From: a virus
Reading direction: 5' to 3' (one strand)
Virus record (IMG/VR): IMGVR_UViG_3300028608_000012
Span: 1-64,000 of that record
DNA length: 64,000 bases
The notes below the pieces were generated by a model. That model saw only the letters and a list, made by a program, of their open reading frames with translations, did not search any database and was not told where the DNA came from. This document shows, piece after piece, positions 52,130 through 60,074 of this stretch. Within the stretch, counting starts at the first letter, position 1. Every line of letters begins with the position of its first letter. The position numbers were made by a program, and so were the translations under genes.

Positions 52130-52783
52130 ATGAAAGGGCAGTTCTGGGTAGTAGACGGTCTTGACGGTTCTGGCAAGACAGGGTTGATGGACAAGATAAA
52201 GGCGTTCCTTACCGATCACCGCATTCCATTTATTTGGTCGCGTGAACCCGGCGGTACTCCGTTTGCGGAGATGTTGCGTGACGGTCTGAAGTTCGGCTTC
52301 TACGGGTTGGGGGATTACGAACTGTCGCCTATGACACAGACCATGCTGTTTAACGCAGCGCGGGTGGATCACATCGAAAAGGTGATCAAGCCACACATGG
52401 CTCAAGGCAAGATCGTACTGTGCGACCGCTACAAGGATTCCACCTTTGCGTACCAGGGTGGCGCTGGCGGTATCAACGCGTCCAAGCTTACAACGATCCA
52501 TGACCTGGTCTGTGGGTTCAACCCAGACATGGTCTTCATGATGGACGGCGATCCAAAGGTATTCGCTGAGCGCATGGCGGGTCGTGGACAACCGGATAAA
52601 CTGGATAAGCTCCAGTTGGATAAGGCTGATGAGATGCGTGACGTTTACCAGTATCGGGCCAGCCTTGAGCCGGACGTATACCGGGTGATTGACGCAACTC
52701 AGAGCGAAGAACAGGTTTGGGCTCAGGTTCTCCCCCATCTGATGGAGAAACTCAATCAACTGAAGCAACGCCCAACGGCGTGA
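52130..52783 (+). CDS. tmk: Thymidylate kinase
   Basis: A 217-residue dTMP kinase making dTDP for phage DNA synthesis. GLDGSGKT (10-17) is the P-loop, SREPGGT (37-43) the loop that precedes the dTMP site, and DRY (99-101) with DSTFAYQG the conserved dTMP-binding region. Length is typical for the family. The lid region KLDKLQLDKADEM is less Arg-rich than usual. phiKZ also carries a thymidylate kinase gene not far from its lysin-polymerase cluster. SD AGGAAG. First gene of a three-gene unit behind a terminator. Confidence 0.92.
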   Translation: MKGQFWVVDGLDGSGKTGLMDKIKAFLTDHRIPFIWSREPGGTPFAEMLRDGLKFGFYGLGDYELSPMTQTMLFNAARVDHIEKVIKPHMAQGKIVLCDRYKDSTFAYQGGAGGINASKLTTIHDLVCGFNPDMVFMMDGDPKVFAERMAGRGQPDKLDKLQLDKADEMRDVYQYRASLEPDVYRVIDATQSEEQVWAQVLPHLMEKLNQLKQRPTA

Positions 52784-52805
52784 TCTGCATTAGAGGGAGC
52801 CTGAT

Positions 52806-53450
52806 ATGTGTCTGAAACTCTACCACTATTCACCTTTGCTGTATCCCACGTTGCTAACCAAACGTAAGTCTGGTGCTGCGTCGAAGGAAGAGATCAAACA
52901 GGCTGAGCGTCGTGCTTCCGGTAAAGGACCTGATATGAAGCCGTATGTGGATCATATCTCGTTCTTCTTTGATCCTATTCCTTCGGTGATGTTGTCGCGC
53001 ATCTTTGGCACCAATCACCAGGTATGGTTTACAGGCAGTAAGTTGTATGAGTACACGGTCACCGTAGACTCGCTGTCTGATGACTTCTCGTTTGAAGTGG
53101 TGGAGTCTGCCCAGCGCACTAAGCTGCTGGATGTCTTCTCTGAAAAGCATGACTGGGTTAACGACAATCCAGCCACACTCAAACTGTGGGAAGCACACGA
53201 GATCAAGCACAAGTTGCAGTGGGGCGAGATCGGTCGTGGTAAGCAGGCATTGAAGGTTCAGATGTTGGGAACTGATGGTGATCTGGGCAAGGCTTTCTTG
53301 TCTGCGTACAACCGTCCTGACTTCGAAGATGGGCGTTTTAAATACGCTGCCAATGTACCGCATGTTATGATTTACCCCTCCTCGGGCGAGATCCAATATA
53401 CGGCAGTCGAGCGACTTACCATTGGCAAGAACAAGAGAGACCCCCTATGA
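52806..53450 (+). CDS. Hypothetical protein with N-terminal LYHYS motif
   Basis: A 214-residue protein starting MCLKLYHYSP, SD AGAGGGAG. An N-terminal LYHYS followed by a basic helix and HISFFFDPIP is reminiscent of ADP-ribosyltransferase-fold proteins, where a His-Tyr/Thr-Ser strand starts the NAD pocket, but later catalytic residues cannot be identified, so this is only a hint. Cotranscribed with thymidylate kinase; overlaps the next gene by four bases. Confidence 0.62.
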   Translation: MCLKLYHYSPLLYPTLLTKRKSGAASKEEIKQAERRASGKGPDMKPYVDHISFFFDPIPSVMLSRIFGTNHQVWFTGSKLYEYTVTVDSLSDDFSFEVVESAQRTKLLDVFSEKHDWVNDNPATLKLWEAHEIKHKLQWGEIGRGKQALKVQMLGTDGDLGKAFLSAYNRPDFEDGRFKYAANVPHVMIYPSSGEIQYTAVERLTIGKNKRDPL

Positions 53451-53635
53451 CACCTGATGACGAGATGCGTCAAAGGCTTCACCTGGATGCACTGGGCAAA
53501 GTCTATTCGACCGTACCTCCAGAGCGTCAACCTTGGAGCCCACAAGGCTTGAAGGAAGATCCCAACTTCGTGAAACGTGCTGAACCGCCTAAGCAGTTCG
53601 GTTACGGCATGGAACTGCAGATGCCCAAACGTTAA
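53447..53635 (+). CDS. Small Pro-rich protein
   Basis: A 62-residue protein coupled by ATGA overlap to the gene before it. Pro- and Gln-rich centre (TVPPERQPWSPQG) and basic C-terminus MELQMPKR. Probably partly disordered. Function unknown; the overlap suggests it acts with the 214-residue protein. Confidence 0.6.
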   Translation: MTPDDEMRQRLHLDALGKVYSTVPPERQPWSPQGLKEDPNFVKRAEPPKQFGYGMELQMPKR

Positions 53636-53643
53636 CCCGTTAT

Positions 53644-53683
53644 TATTCCTACCTAGCCCTTAACAGGCTAGGTAGGAATATTT
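53644..53683 (+). terminator. Terminator before duplicated promoter
   Basis: A 15-bp perfect stem (53644-53658 with 53666-53680) and a 7-base loop, then TTTAA. The end of the stem abuts the 62-base promoter-leader repeat. Confidence 0.83.
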
Positions 53684-53705
53684 AAGATACATTGTTTTTC
53701 AGGTC

Positions 53706-53713
53706 TATATTAC
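53706..53713 (+). promoter_or_regulatory. Early promoter core TATATTAC
   Basis: An exact octamer, 47 bases before the ATG at 53761, inside repeat copy 2. Confidence 0.75.
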
Positions 53714-53723
53714 TCATGTGATT

Positions 53724-53739
53724 AAGACAATTAAGTCTT
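53724..53739 (+). promoter_or_regulatory. Leader hairpin after early promoter
   Basis: AAGAC pairs with GTCTT around AATTAA, ten bases after the promoter core, at the same place as in copy 1. The one substitution in this stretch (A to T) falls in the loop and leaves the stem intact. Confidence 0.55.
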
Positions 53740-53760
53740 TCATACTCCGGAGTAATAAAC

Positions 53761-54123
53761 ATGTCTCATTTCAACGCTGGCCAGTTCGACGAAATCGTTG
53801 CAGTTGTTAAAGCTAACGAAGGTGTAATCGGTGACGACCACAACAATGGCAACGGCACTATGCAGATCGCCGGTCTTGGCATCTTCCGCAAGCCTGGTGT
53901 ACAGAAAGGGATCGTGGTTCCTCTGTGCCACAGCAAGATTGGTTTCTGTCTGAACCACATGTACCTGGAAGACGGTGCCGTTCGTGTCTCCCGTGACTCG
54001 GTAGGTGGGTTAATCGAAACCGGTAAACACGCCAGCCTGCAAGCCGCAGTTGAAGCATTCAACCGCGACCAGGAACATAACCAGTGGTCCATGGGTGTTC
54101 TTGAACGTGTTGTATATCTGTAA
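53761..54123 (+). CDS. Early protein of unknown function
   Basis: A 120-residue protein with SD CCGGAG, expressed from the duplicated early promoter. Beta-rich (GTMQIAGLGIFRKPGVQKGIVVPLC) with HSKIGFCLNHMYLEDG and a helical end (ASLQAAVEAFNRDQEH). No recognised motif. It is a single-gene unit between promoter and terminator. Not evidently related to the product behind promoter copy 1. Confidence 0.65.
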   Translation: MSHFNAGQFDEIVAVVKANEGVIGDDHNNGNGTMQIAGLGIFRKPGVQKGIVVPLCHSKIGFCLNHMYLEDGAVRVSRDSVGGLIETGKHASLQAAVEAFNRDQEHNQWSMGVLERVVYL

Positions 54124-54138
54124 GTAACTGGATTGAAA

Positions 54139-54170
54139 GGCAGAGGGTAACTCCTCTGTCTTTTATTTTT
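54139..54170 (+). terminator. Intrinsic terminator
   Basis: An 8-bp stem with one G-T pair (54139-54146 with 54153-54160) and 6-base loop, then TTTTATTTTT. Confidence 0.78.
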
Positions 54171-54211
54171 TGGGGGATTAGGAATATTCCCCTTCATCAA
54201 AGGAGTTAGTT

Positions 54212-54688
54212 ATGCGATTGCTTATTGTGCTGTTATTGGCTTTCTTTGCTTCGGCAGAGTGCACCATCGCCAGTGCAGATATCATGGCTGGGATACCTAA
54301 GGATAAACAAGAAGAGGTACTGCTGAGTTGTGACACGGAAGCTGGCAAGAGTTTGCTGGTACTGCGTGACGCTGCAACGGATACCTTCACGATCCTGTAC
54401 GGTAAGGATTTGGTCCAGCCTGAACAAATAGTAGTCAAACTAGGCAATGACATGGGTACCTCCTACCACCACTCCGCGTCGGAAGCAACCGACTCTCGAG
54501 AGATCTACTCGGCGGATGGTAAACAGTTCACTACCGTGGGCTACATGGATAAGGCAGGCGTCATATCAGCGTATTACAAATTACAGACTGGTGTGACGGT
54601 GTTGATCTCGGATAAGTGTACTGCCAGCAGTGTGAGCAGTGCATTTGACTTCTCTGAGAAATTCTCCAATATGACCGAAGTTGACTAG
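54212..54688 (+). CDS. Secreted protein with signal peptide
   Basis: A 158-residue protein with a typical Sec signal: MRLLIVLLLAFFASA, a short basic start, an 11-residue hydrophobic core and ASA before the likely cleavage after residue 15 (a second option is after ASA at about 22). The mature part is beta-rich with three cysteines (positions about 17, 40 and near 144) and no lipobox. It is preceded by SD AAAGGAG and flanked by terminators, so expressed alone. A periplasmic phage protein may act in superinfection exclusion, envelope modification or lysis control; none is shown by sequence. Confidence 0.7.
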   Translation: MRLLIVLLLAFFASAECTIASADIMAGIPKDKQEEVLLSCDTEAGKSLLVLRDAATDTFTILYGKDLVQPEQIVVKLGNDMGTSYHHSASEATDSREIYSADGKQFTTVGYMDKAGVISAYYKLQTGVTVLISDKCTASSVSSAFDFSEKFSNMTEVD

Positions 54689-54694
54689 GACAGC

Positions 54695-54735
54695 GGGGAG
54701 GAAACCCTCCCCCCTGCCTCTTCTTTATTTTTTTG
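54695..54735 (+). terminator. Intrinsic terminator
   Basis: A 7-bp stem GGGGAGG with CCTCCCC (54695-54701 and 54706-54712), then CTTTATTTTTTT. Confidence 0.65.
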
Positions 54736-54755
54736 CCCTAAAACAGGAGTGCACT

Positions 54756-55490
54756 ATGAACCGCTTCCGTATGGCGGACCGTCAGAACTTCGAACTCTTC
54801 CAAGGTACTCTTAATGTGGTAGGAAACCACTTACCCCTGGACTTTATCTTCCGTATTTTTAACCACATGAAGAAAAACCCAGAAGGTTACGATCATGCAT
54901 GGCTCTACAACGCTCTGTGCGCTACCAAGGACCTCGCACAGTTGCATTCCCTACCTGAGGGTGCTCTTCACGTAATGTACGCTGTAACGATGCTCATGGA
55001 GACTGGCAGGACCTATGATGGTTCTACGCCTACAGATGCAGCCGGTGCCTTTGCCGTAGTCTTCTTGAATGAGCACGCCGACCGTTTCTTCGAAGACGAG
55101 GAAATTGAAACCATCTACAAGGCCTGTCGCCGAGTCAGTGTCATGAACATGCGGCCATCCGTGGACACCACGATTGCTGTGATTGCTAACGAAGTGAGAT
55201 TGTTAACTGACGTCTTTTACCCAGACCCCACAAAGATGGTGGTGGACTTTGTCAGAAACAATTCTACGCCTAATCTTGCCCCCATGGAACCTGATGAATG
55301 GTGTCAAGCTCTGGCGAGAAGTTTTGCCGAACGCTTTGGACGACGTGGAACGGCATGGAAAATGCTGCCCGTAATGGTCCTCAACAACAAGCAGGAGCAG
55401 TTAAGGAACTTCCAAGCATTGGCTGATGACGAGAATTATATCACCGAGCTTGTGAAGAATAACTATAACCGCATTTTTGCTCGTAGGTAA
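54756..55490 (+). CDS. Hypothetical helical protein, possibly HD-like
   Basis: A 244-residue all-helical protein; the ATG at 54756 has SD CAGGAG, while a longer in-frame start lies across a terminator. NVVGNHLPLDFIFRIFNHMKKNPEGYDHAWLYNAL and ANEVRLLTDVFY, then ERFGRRGTAWKMLP, give a pattern reminiscent of HD-type phosphohydrolase-like proteins, but no His-Asp pair with convincing metal ligands is present. The assignment is therefore open. Directly followed by a membrane protein gene. Confidence 0.6.
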   Translation: MNRFRMADRQNFELFQGTLNVVGNHLPLDFIFRIFNHMKKNPEGYDHAWLYNALCATKDLAQLHSLPEGALHVMYAVTMLMETGRTYDGSTPTDAAGAFAVVFLNEHADRFFEDEEIETIYKACRRVSVMNMRPSVDTTIAVIANEVRLLTDVFYPDPTKMVVDFVRNNSTPNLAPMEPDEWCQALARSFAERFGRRGTAWKMLPVMVLNNKQEQLRNFQALADDENYITELVKNNYNRIFARR

Positions 55491-55494
55491 CAGT

Positions 55495-55923
55495 ATGTCA
55501 GAGTTCATCATGAATTTGATAACGGGCGTGATCTGGCTAACCGTTATTCTCTTACTGGTGATCAGGCGAAAGGAGCGCCGTGGATTACTCTACGGTTTGA
55601 CTTTAACCGATGACGGTATGACGTTCTGGTACAGATTAGGAATCTACGCCGGGACGGTAACAATGATTCGTGATGTGTTGGTGAAGGAACCTCAGCTGTC
55701 CGGAAATGTTTTAGGCTGGGTGTGTCGCTTCCCTGTGCGTTACACAAATAAGGAGATGTGTAACTACATTAGGGCCTATGCCCCTCACTGTTCAGACTTA
55801 GAACCCCACTCTCAGGATCTTTGGATCTTTAATGAGGTTGTGAATCGGAACAACAACGCACTGATCAGCATTTATGGTCAGGTATATGTGTTCGACAATC
55901 GCGATGGTAAAGGCTTTTATTAA
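55495..55923 (+). CDS. Single-span membrane protein
   Basis: A 142-residue protein, start MSEFIMNLITG chosen at 55495, with a GTAGGT box upstream; a longer frame start overlaps the previous gene. One membrane helix at about residues 5-25 (LITGVIWLTVILLLVI) is followed at once by RRKERR, predicting a cytoplasmic C-terminal domain of about 110 residues. No motif recognised. Last gene before a bidirectional terminator. Confidence 0.62.
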   Translation: MSEFIMNLITGVIWLTVILLLVIRRKERRGLLYGLTLTDDGMTFWYRLGIYAGTVTMIRDVLVKEPQLSGNVLGWVCRFPVRYTNKEMCNYIRAYAPHCSDLEPHSQDLWIFNEVVNRNNNALISIYGQVYVFDNRDGKGFY

Positions 55924-55932
55924 GTTGCAGCT

Positions 55933-55970
55933 ATAACCCCTCCCAGCCTTTGCGGGCTGGGAGGGGTTAT
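55933..55970. terminator. Bidirectional terminator hairpin
   Basis: A 16-bp perfect stem (55933-55948 with 55955-55970) and 6-base loop, between the early plus-strand genes and the minus-strand tail operon. Its sequence is close to that at 27481. Confidence 0.85.
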
Positions 55971-55978
55971 ATTCATGC

Positions 55979-56887
55979 TTAACCCAGGTAGTCGCCTGCC
56001 TCGGCCGCTACGGTTGCTTTCGCCGCCGTCATGCGTTCGATGGTACCAGCGTTGGTCAGGTTTTCCAGAACCGAAGTACGTTCCTGGAAGCCAGCCGGCG
56101 CAGTTACCGCGTCAGGGTTGAACAGTGGGAGCAGTTGCAGCATTTTGCGAGCGATCTGTTTCACCGCGAGGGTGTCCATTTCGATCACGCCGGTGAATTC
56201 CATCTCGATAGAACGGATCTGGTTTTCATCGGCTTTGTTGCGCTTGATCTCGATCGGAACGGTCGTGGTCGGCTGACCGGCAACCAGGATAGCAGCGTGA
56301 GCTACGTCCTTCATGTTGCGGGTTGGCTCGAAGTAGATCGCCGAGTACGAGGTGTCGTCGAGCAGCATGTCTCCCGGATCGTCCAGGATGACCATCTTGG
56401 CGTTCAGGATCTCAGGATCCATAACACCCCAGCGCGACCAGGTCTTCAACATGTGAGTGAAGACTTCACCTTCCACGTCGTAGGCCTTGTGAGTCACGCT
56501 GCCCAGGCTACGAGTAGCGCCGGTAGCGACGGACATTTTGTGACCTGTCCACTCCATCGAACCGAAGTTGATTTCTGTGGAGTCACGGATGCCGCTCCAT
56601 TCCTGCGAACGGTTCTCGAAGAACGCCTTGCACAGGGAATGGAGTTTGTTGCCGCCTGGGAGACGGGAGAAGAAGGCCGGGGTGCTCAGAACGATACACC
56701 AGCCCTGTTGAGACACATGTGGCTGGGCCGACATGTACTCGAAGATGTTGCCTGCCCAGCCGTACATGCCACCGGCGTCGCCATCGATGACTGGACGGTT
56801 ACCGAGGTCCAAGGCCTCGACAAACGGGTCACTCGTTGGCATCAACGTGGTGTCTGTACGGTGCGGGTAGTTAGTATCAGCAGCCAT
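55979..56887 (-). CDS. Tail tube protein
   Basis: A 302-residue protein immediately downstream of the sheath gene, 13 bases apart, the standard sheath-tube order of contractile tails (phiKZ gp29-gp30). The body is beta-rich (TEINFGSMEWTGHKMSVATGATRS; NQIRSIEMEFTGVIEMDTLAV), with a helical Ala-rich C-terminus. Strong codon bias fits an abundant virion protein. SD AAGGAG nine bases before the ATG. Function: inner tube through which DNA passes. Identification rests mainly on context and composition. Confidence 0.75.
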   Translation of the reverse strand: MAADTNYPHRTDTTLMPTSDPFVEALDLGNRPVIDGDAGGMYGWAGNIFEYMSAQPHVSQQGWCIVLSTPAFFSRLPGGNKLHSLCKAFFENRSQEWSGIRDSTEINFGSMEWTGHKMSVATGATRSLGSVTHKAYDVEGEVFTHMLKTWSRWGVMDPEILNAKMVILDDPGDMLLDDTSYSAIYFEPTRNMKDVAHAAILVAGQPTTTVPIEIKRNKADENQIRSIEMEFTGVIEMDTLAVKQIARKMLQLLPLFNPDAVTAPAGFQERTSVLENLTNAGTIERMTAAKATVAAEAGDYLG

Positions 56888-56900
56888 AACTACTTACTCC

Positions 56901-59072
56901 TTACGAGTTGGCCAGATCTTCTTCGTTGTAGGCGAAGAGGTCCAGGTTCATCATGTACTTACCCTTGTTGAAGTAAGCATGGGCGATGGTGTTCATCACA
57001 GCACGACCACCCGGCTGGGTTTCGTCGTAGCTTGGTACGAACGTGATGGACTTGCACAGGCCACCGAGGCGATCGCGGCACTTACGCTCCGCGCCGTCTT
57101 TGAAGTTCGCCACGTAGTCGGAAGCCGACAACGAGGTGTCACCGCAGACGTTGTTCCACTCGTCTTGTGCAATCTTTTCGATGCACACGCAGAGGAAGTT
57201 GGTGACCAGGTCCTTCAGCACGGAATCCGCGTTCGGGTACAGGGTGACCAGGGACGGACGGAACAGCGTTTCCACGTTGCGCGGACGCAGAGTGATACCG
57301 CCGTTGATGAAGTTGTCACCGGCAACGAAGTCTTCCTCGAACTCGATGTTAGGCGAGTGCATGGTACGCAGGTTGCGGTTGTCCTTGCTGTCCGGACTGA
57401 ACGCTGCACGGATCACACCAGCGCCGTTACCGGCGAACAGTGCGAACGCGTAAGCCAGGTCGAGGTTACCCGACATTGCTTCGCCGCTCTTCTCGTCGAT
57501 CACATACGCTTCGATGAGGTTGATGGACGAACGGCAGGACGGAGTCCCCCAGTAAGTCGATTCCGGGAACAGCTTGGCTTGCGCGGACAGCGAAGTGAAT
57601 CGCGAGTACACGTCGGCCAGGGTGTTGGTCTTGCCAGGCACGTACACCGTCGCATCAGGGATAACGATGATGTCTTTACGGCTGGCCAGCAACTGCACCG
57701 CGAGGTCTTTAACTTCCTGGGAGAAACCAACGTCCCAGTAGAAGGATTGACGGTTCTTGGTGTAGTTCTTGGTCTCGGTGCCCGCGAGGTACTCGGTCAT
57801 GTCCAGAGCCATCAGCTTGTTGTTCACTTGCCAGGCTTGTTCACTTGTGATCGGGTACTTGGCGTTGGCCAAGACGTTGAACGGATCGTCGACTGGATCA
57901 ACGACCACGTACTCCGGCAGCTCGCCATCGGCGTTCAGGAACGGAGATACGCCACCGGTGGCTTTAACCGAACCGGTCATGTCCCAGGACACAGCGCCGG
58001 CGTTAACCAGAGAGAAGTACGGGGCACCAGTGTGGTTCACGCAGGTGAACGGGTTCATCTGCTGGTACGGGAACTGGCTGGTATCAACCAGAGTGGTGTT
58101 GTTCGGCTCTTCGACCGCGTACATTGCCTGGCACAGCGCAGTGATCGAGTCTTCGTAAACGTGAACCGAGTTGAACGGTTGCTGAACAGGAACAACCTTA
58201 CGGTTGACGTTCGTGCCGGTGAACTGACCGAAGCCGTCCTTGATGCCGTACTTGGTCTTGTTCAGTTCAGTCTTGAACAAGGTGTAGGTAACGGTTTCCA
58301 GACGTTTTGGCGTCTTGGAGAACGAACGAGAACCAGCTTCGGTCTCGGTGAACATCTTCAGGTCGAACGGGAATACACCCGTAGCAACTACGAAGTCCGA
58401 GATTTGACGCCAGTTGAGCGCGTTGTCCGGAACACCGGTCACCAGGCCGCCGCGGTTGTAGACGTCACCCACACCGGCTACCGCTTCGTAAAGCGGGTAA
58501 ACGATGGTCTCAGGGATAGCCGGGATTTGGCCGTTGGCCGGAACAGCGGCGATGGTACGACGCTGGAGGGCGCCAACCGCAACACCTTTCTTCGCTTCAG
58601 GATCAGGTTTGATCTCGATGCTCAGTGCGGTGGTGAACGATTCGCCGGTTGGAATCTTCTTCCCTTCTGCGTCACGCTTGAACTTGCCGGCCAGGTCACG
58701 CTCGTAGTCTGGCAGAGTCACCAGCTGAACGAACGCAGAGATCGCCACACGGGCAACTTCTTTGTTGGCAGACAAACGACGAACACCGATGGCCGCTTGT
58801 TGGCCCAAAGCGAGCTGAGAGATCAGCGCGGCGTTCGGGTTGTAGAACGGGGTGTTGTGGTCGAAAACGTTACCGAATTTCTTTTGAAAGTCGGAAGTGG
58901 CGATCCACTGAGTACCTTTGTCGTCAGCCAGATCACCCACGGGGGTCACCATGGAAATCACTGGAAGGTGCAGCGGATACGTCGGCTCGGAGATGGTGTA
59001 ATCGGGGATCGACTTGTCGTTGATACCACGATTATTCACTTTCCCCGGAATGATGCTGTTAAGAACAGTCAT
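56901..59072 (-). CDS. Contractile tail sheath protein
   Basis: A 723-residue protein. It begins VLNSIIPGKVNNRGINDKSIPDYTISEPTYPLHLPVISMVTPVGD, the start typical of phiKZ-type sheath proteins, and ends with a compact domain (IAQDEWNNVCGDTSLSASDYVANFKDGAERKC... VMNTIAHAYFNKGKYMMNLDLFAYNEEDL), which in sheath proteins forms the conserved contractile core with the inter-subunit strand. Length is near the roughly 700 residues of the phiKZ sheath. Highly biased codons. SD GAGG. First gene of a two-gene operon with the tube. Confidence 0.87.
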   Translation of the reverse strand: MTVLNSIIPGKVNNRGINDKSIPDYTISEPTYPLHLPVISMVTPVGDLADDKGTQWIATSDFQKKFGNVFDHNTPFYNPNAALISQLALGQQAAIGVRRLSANKEVARVAISAFVQLVTLPDYERDLAGKFKRDAEGKKIPTGESFTTALSIEIKPDPEAKKGVAVGALQRRTIAAVPANGQIPAIPETIVYPLYEAVAGVGDVYNRGGLVTGVPDNALNWRQISDFVVATGVFPFDLKMFTETEAGSRSFSKTPKRLETVTYTLFKTELNKTKYGIKDGFGQFTGTNVNRKVVPVQQPFNSVHVYEDSITALCQAMYAVEEPNNTTLVDTSQFPYQQMNPFTCVNHTGAPYFSLVNAGAVSWDMTGSVKATGGVSPFLNADGELPEYVVVDPVDDPFNVLANAKYPITSEQAWQVNNKLMALDMTEYLAGTETKNYTKNRQSFYWDVGFSQEVKDLAVQLLASRKDIIVIPDATVYVPGKTNTLADVYSRFTSLSAQAKLFPESTYWGTPSCRSSINLIEAYVIDEKSGEAMSGNLDLAYAFALFAGNGAGVIRAAFSPDSKDNRNLRTMHSPNIEFEEDFVAGDNFINGGITLRPRNVETLFRPSLVTLYPNADSVLKDLVTNFLCVCIEKIAQDEWNNVCGDTSLSASDYVANFKDGAERKCRDRLGGLCKSITFVPSYDETQPGGRAVMNTIAHAYFNKGKYMMNLDLFAYNEEDLANS

Positions 59073-59190
59073 GGAGAACCTCGTAGATGTCCTGTTTGTG
59101 GGTCCTAAAACAATCGTATGCTAGCCATTTCTGGGCCGTACAGTGTGTTATACCACTGGCACATAACATGTTATTTTTAGAGGTAACCTC

Positions 59191-60069
59191 ATGCTGATCA
59201 ACGCCTATGACACCACGGTCGGGAAACCCTTCAAGGCCACTGACAAGGTTGAGAGTACTATCAAGACCCTTCATGTGACCCGCAATCTCACCCCGACGAA
59301 GAAGCCTGGGGTGTTTGTAATTACTCATGAAACCGATCTCCCTATTCCCGTTTTCGCCTTTCCAATCACCATGGAAGGGTTCAATCGTCAGATGATCACC
59401 GTCTATGACGAACGTCCATTCCGCAACAAAAGCAACGCCATTGTAAACCAAAACGAAATCACCATCATGCGCTTGGCAGCGTTCCTGCAACACGACGTAG
59501 CCGAAGGTGATGTGGTTCCGTTGAAGAACTGCCGACTGATGGCGACCAAGGCGTTTGCTGAAGCTTTCGGTAGCCGCCTGATCAAACGTGCTGGTCTGGA
59601 CGTTAACGCCGGCATGACCATCAAGGTGCTGCTGGCGTACTTCATGATCTGCACTCAGGAAGATGTAACCACCGATCTCGAGCTGTTGGCCTTGAACGTA
59701 ATCCGTTCGATCTACGGCACCGAGAAAGGTTACATCCTGGGTATCGTTGAAGGCCTGCCGAAGATGTCTACGCTGCAAGACCTCTACGAAGCCATCCGTG
59801 CTAACCCTGTGCTGTATCAACTCAAGGGTGTGGAGTTCAAGGACTTCATGGCTCTGCTGGGTGGCATCACGTTCATGGCACTGGGCAGCAAGATCATCAT
59901 TGCCGCCGCTGAAGCACCGTCGTTGTTTACTGCATTGGTGTATGGTGCAGCTCGTTACAAACTGTATGCCAAGACCCCGTTGGGGATGGCGTTGGATCCT
60001 AAATACAACAAGGGTGTACTGGAGTCGTTTACCAAACACATCGACTACACCTACGACCTCAACGGGTAA
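59191..60069 (+). CDS. Probable virion structural protein
   Basis: A 292-residue protein divergent from the sheath gene, SD AGAGGTAA. N-terminal half beta-rich, with PGVFVITHETDLPIPVFAFPITMEG; residues about 215-260 contain a long hydrophobic helix (FMALLGGITFMALGSKIIIAAAEAPSLFTALVYGAARY) that could be a membrane or buried core segment. Adjacent genes are structural, as around phiKZ gp26-gp30. A tail or connector role is inferred. Confidence 0.62.
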   Translation: MLINAYDTTVGKPFKATDKVESTIKTLHVTRNLTPTKKPGVFVITHETDLPIPVFAFPITMEGFNRQMITVYDERPFRNKSNAIVNQNEITIMRLAAFLQHDVAEGDVVPLKNCRLMATKAFAEAFGSRLIKRAGLDVNAGMTIKVLLAYFMICTQEDVTTDLELLALNVIRSIYGTEKGYILGIVEGLPKMSTLQDLYEAIRANPVLYQLKGVEFKDFMALLGGITFMALGSKIIIAAAEAPSLFTALVYGAARYKLYAKTPLGMALDPKYNKGVLESFTKHIDYTYDLNG

Positions 60070-60074
60070 ACATC

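Larger units (their letters stand above)
53681..53742 (+). repeat. 62-base promoter-leader repeat, copy 2
   Basis: Ungapped partner of 8597-8658, with seven differences. It contains the TATATTAC core and the AAGAC/GTCTT hairpin and, like copy 1, starts at the edge of a terminator. Confidence 0.85.

Noticed and set aside
54681-54755. A longer N-terminus for the gene at 54756
   Set aside because: It crosses a terminator and reads from a non-ATG codon inside the preceding gene.
56979-59108. A 709-codon frame antisense to the tail sheath gene
   Set aside because: Arg/His/Val-rich product typical of antisense of GC-biased codons; the sheath assignment is strong.
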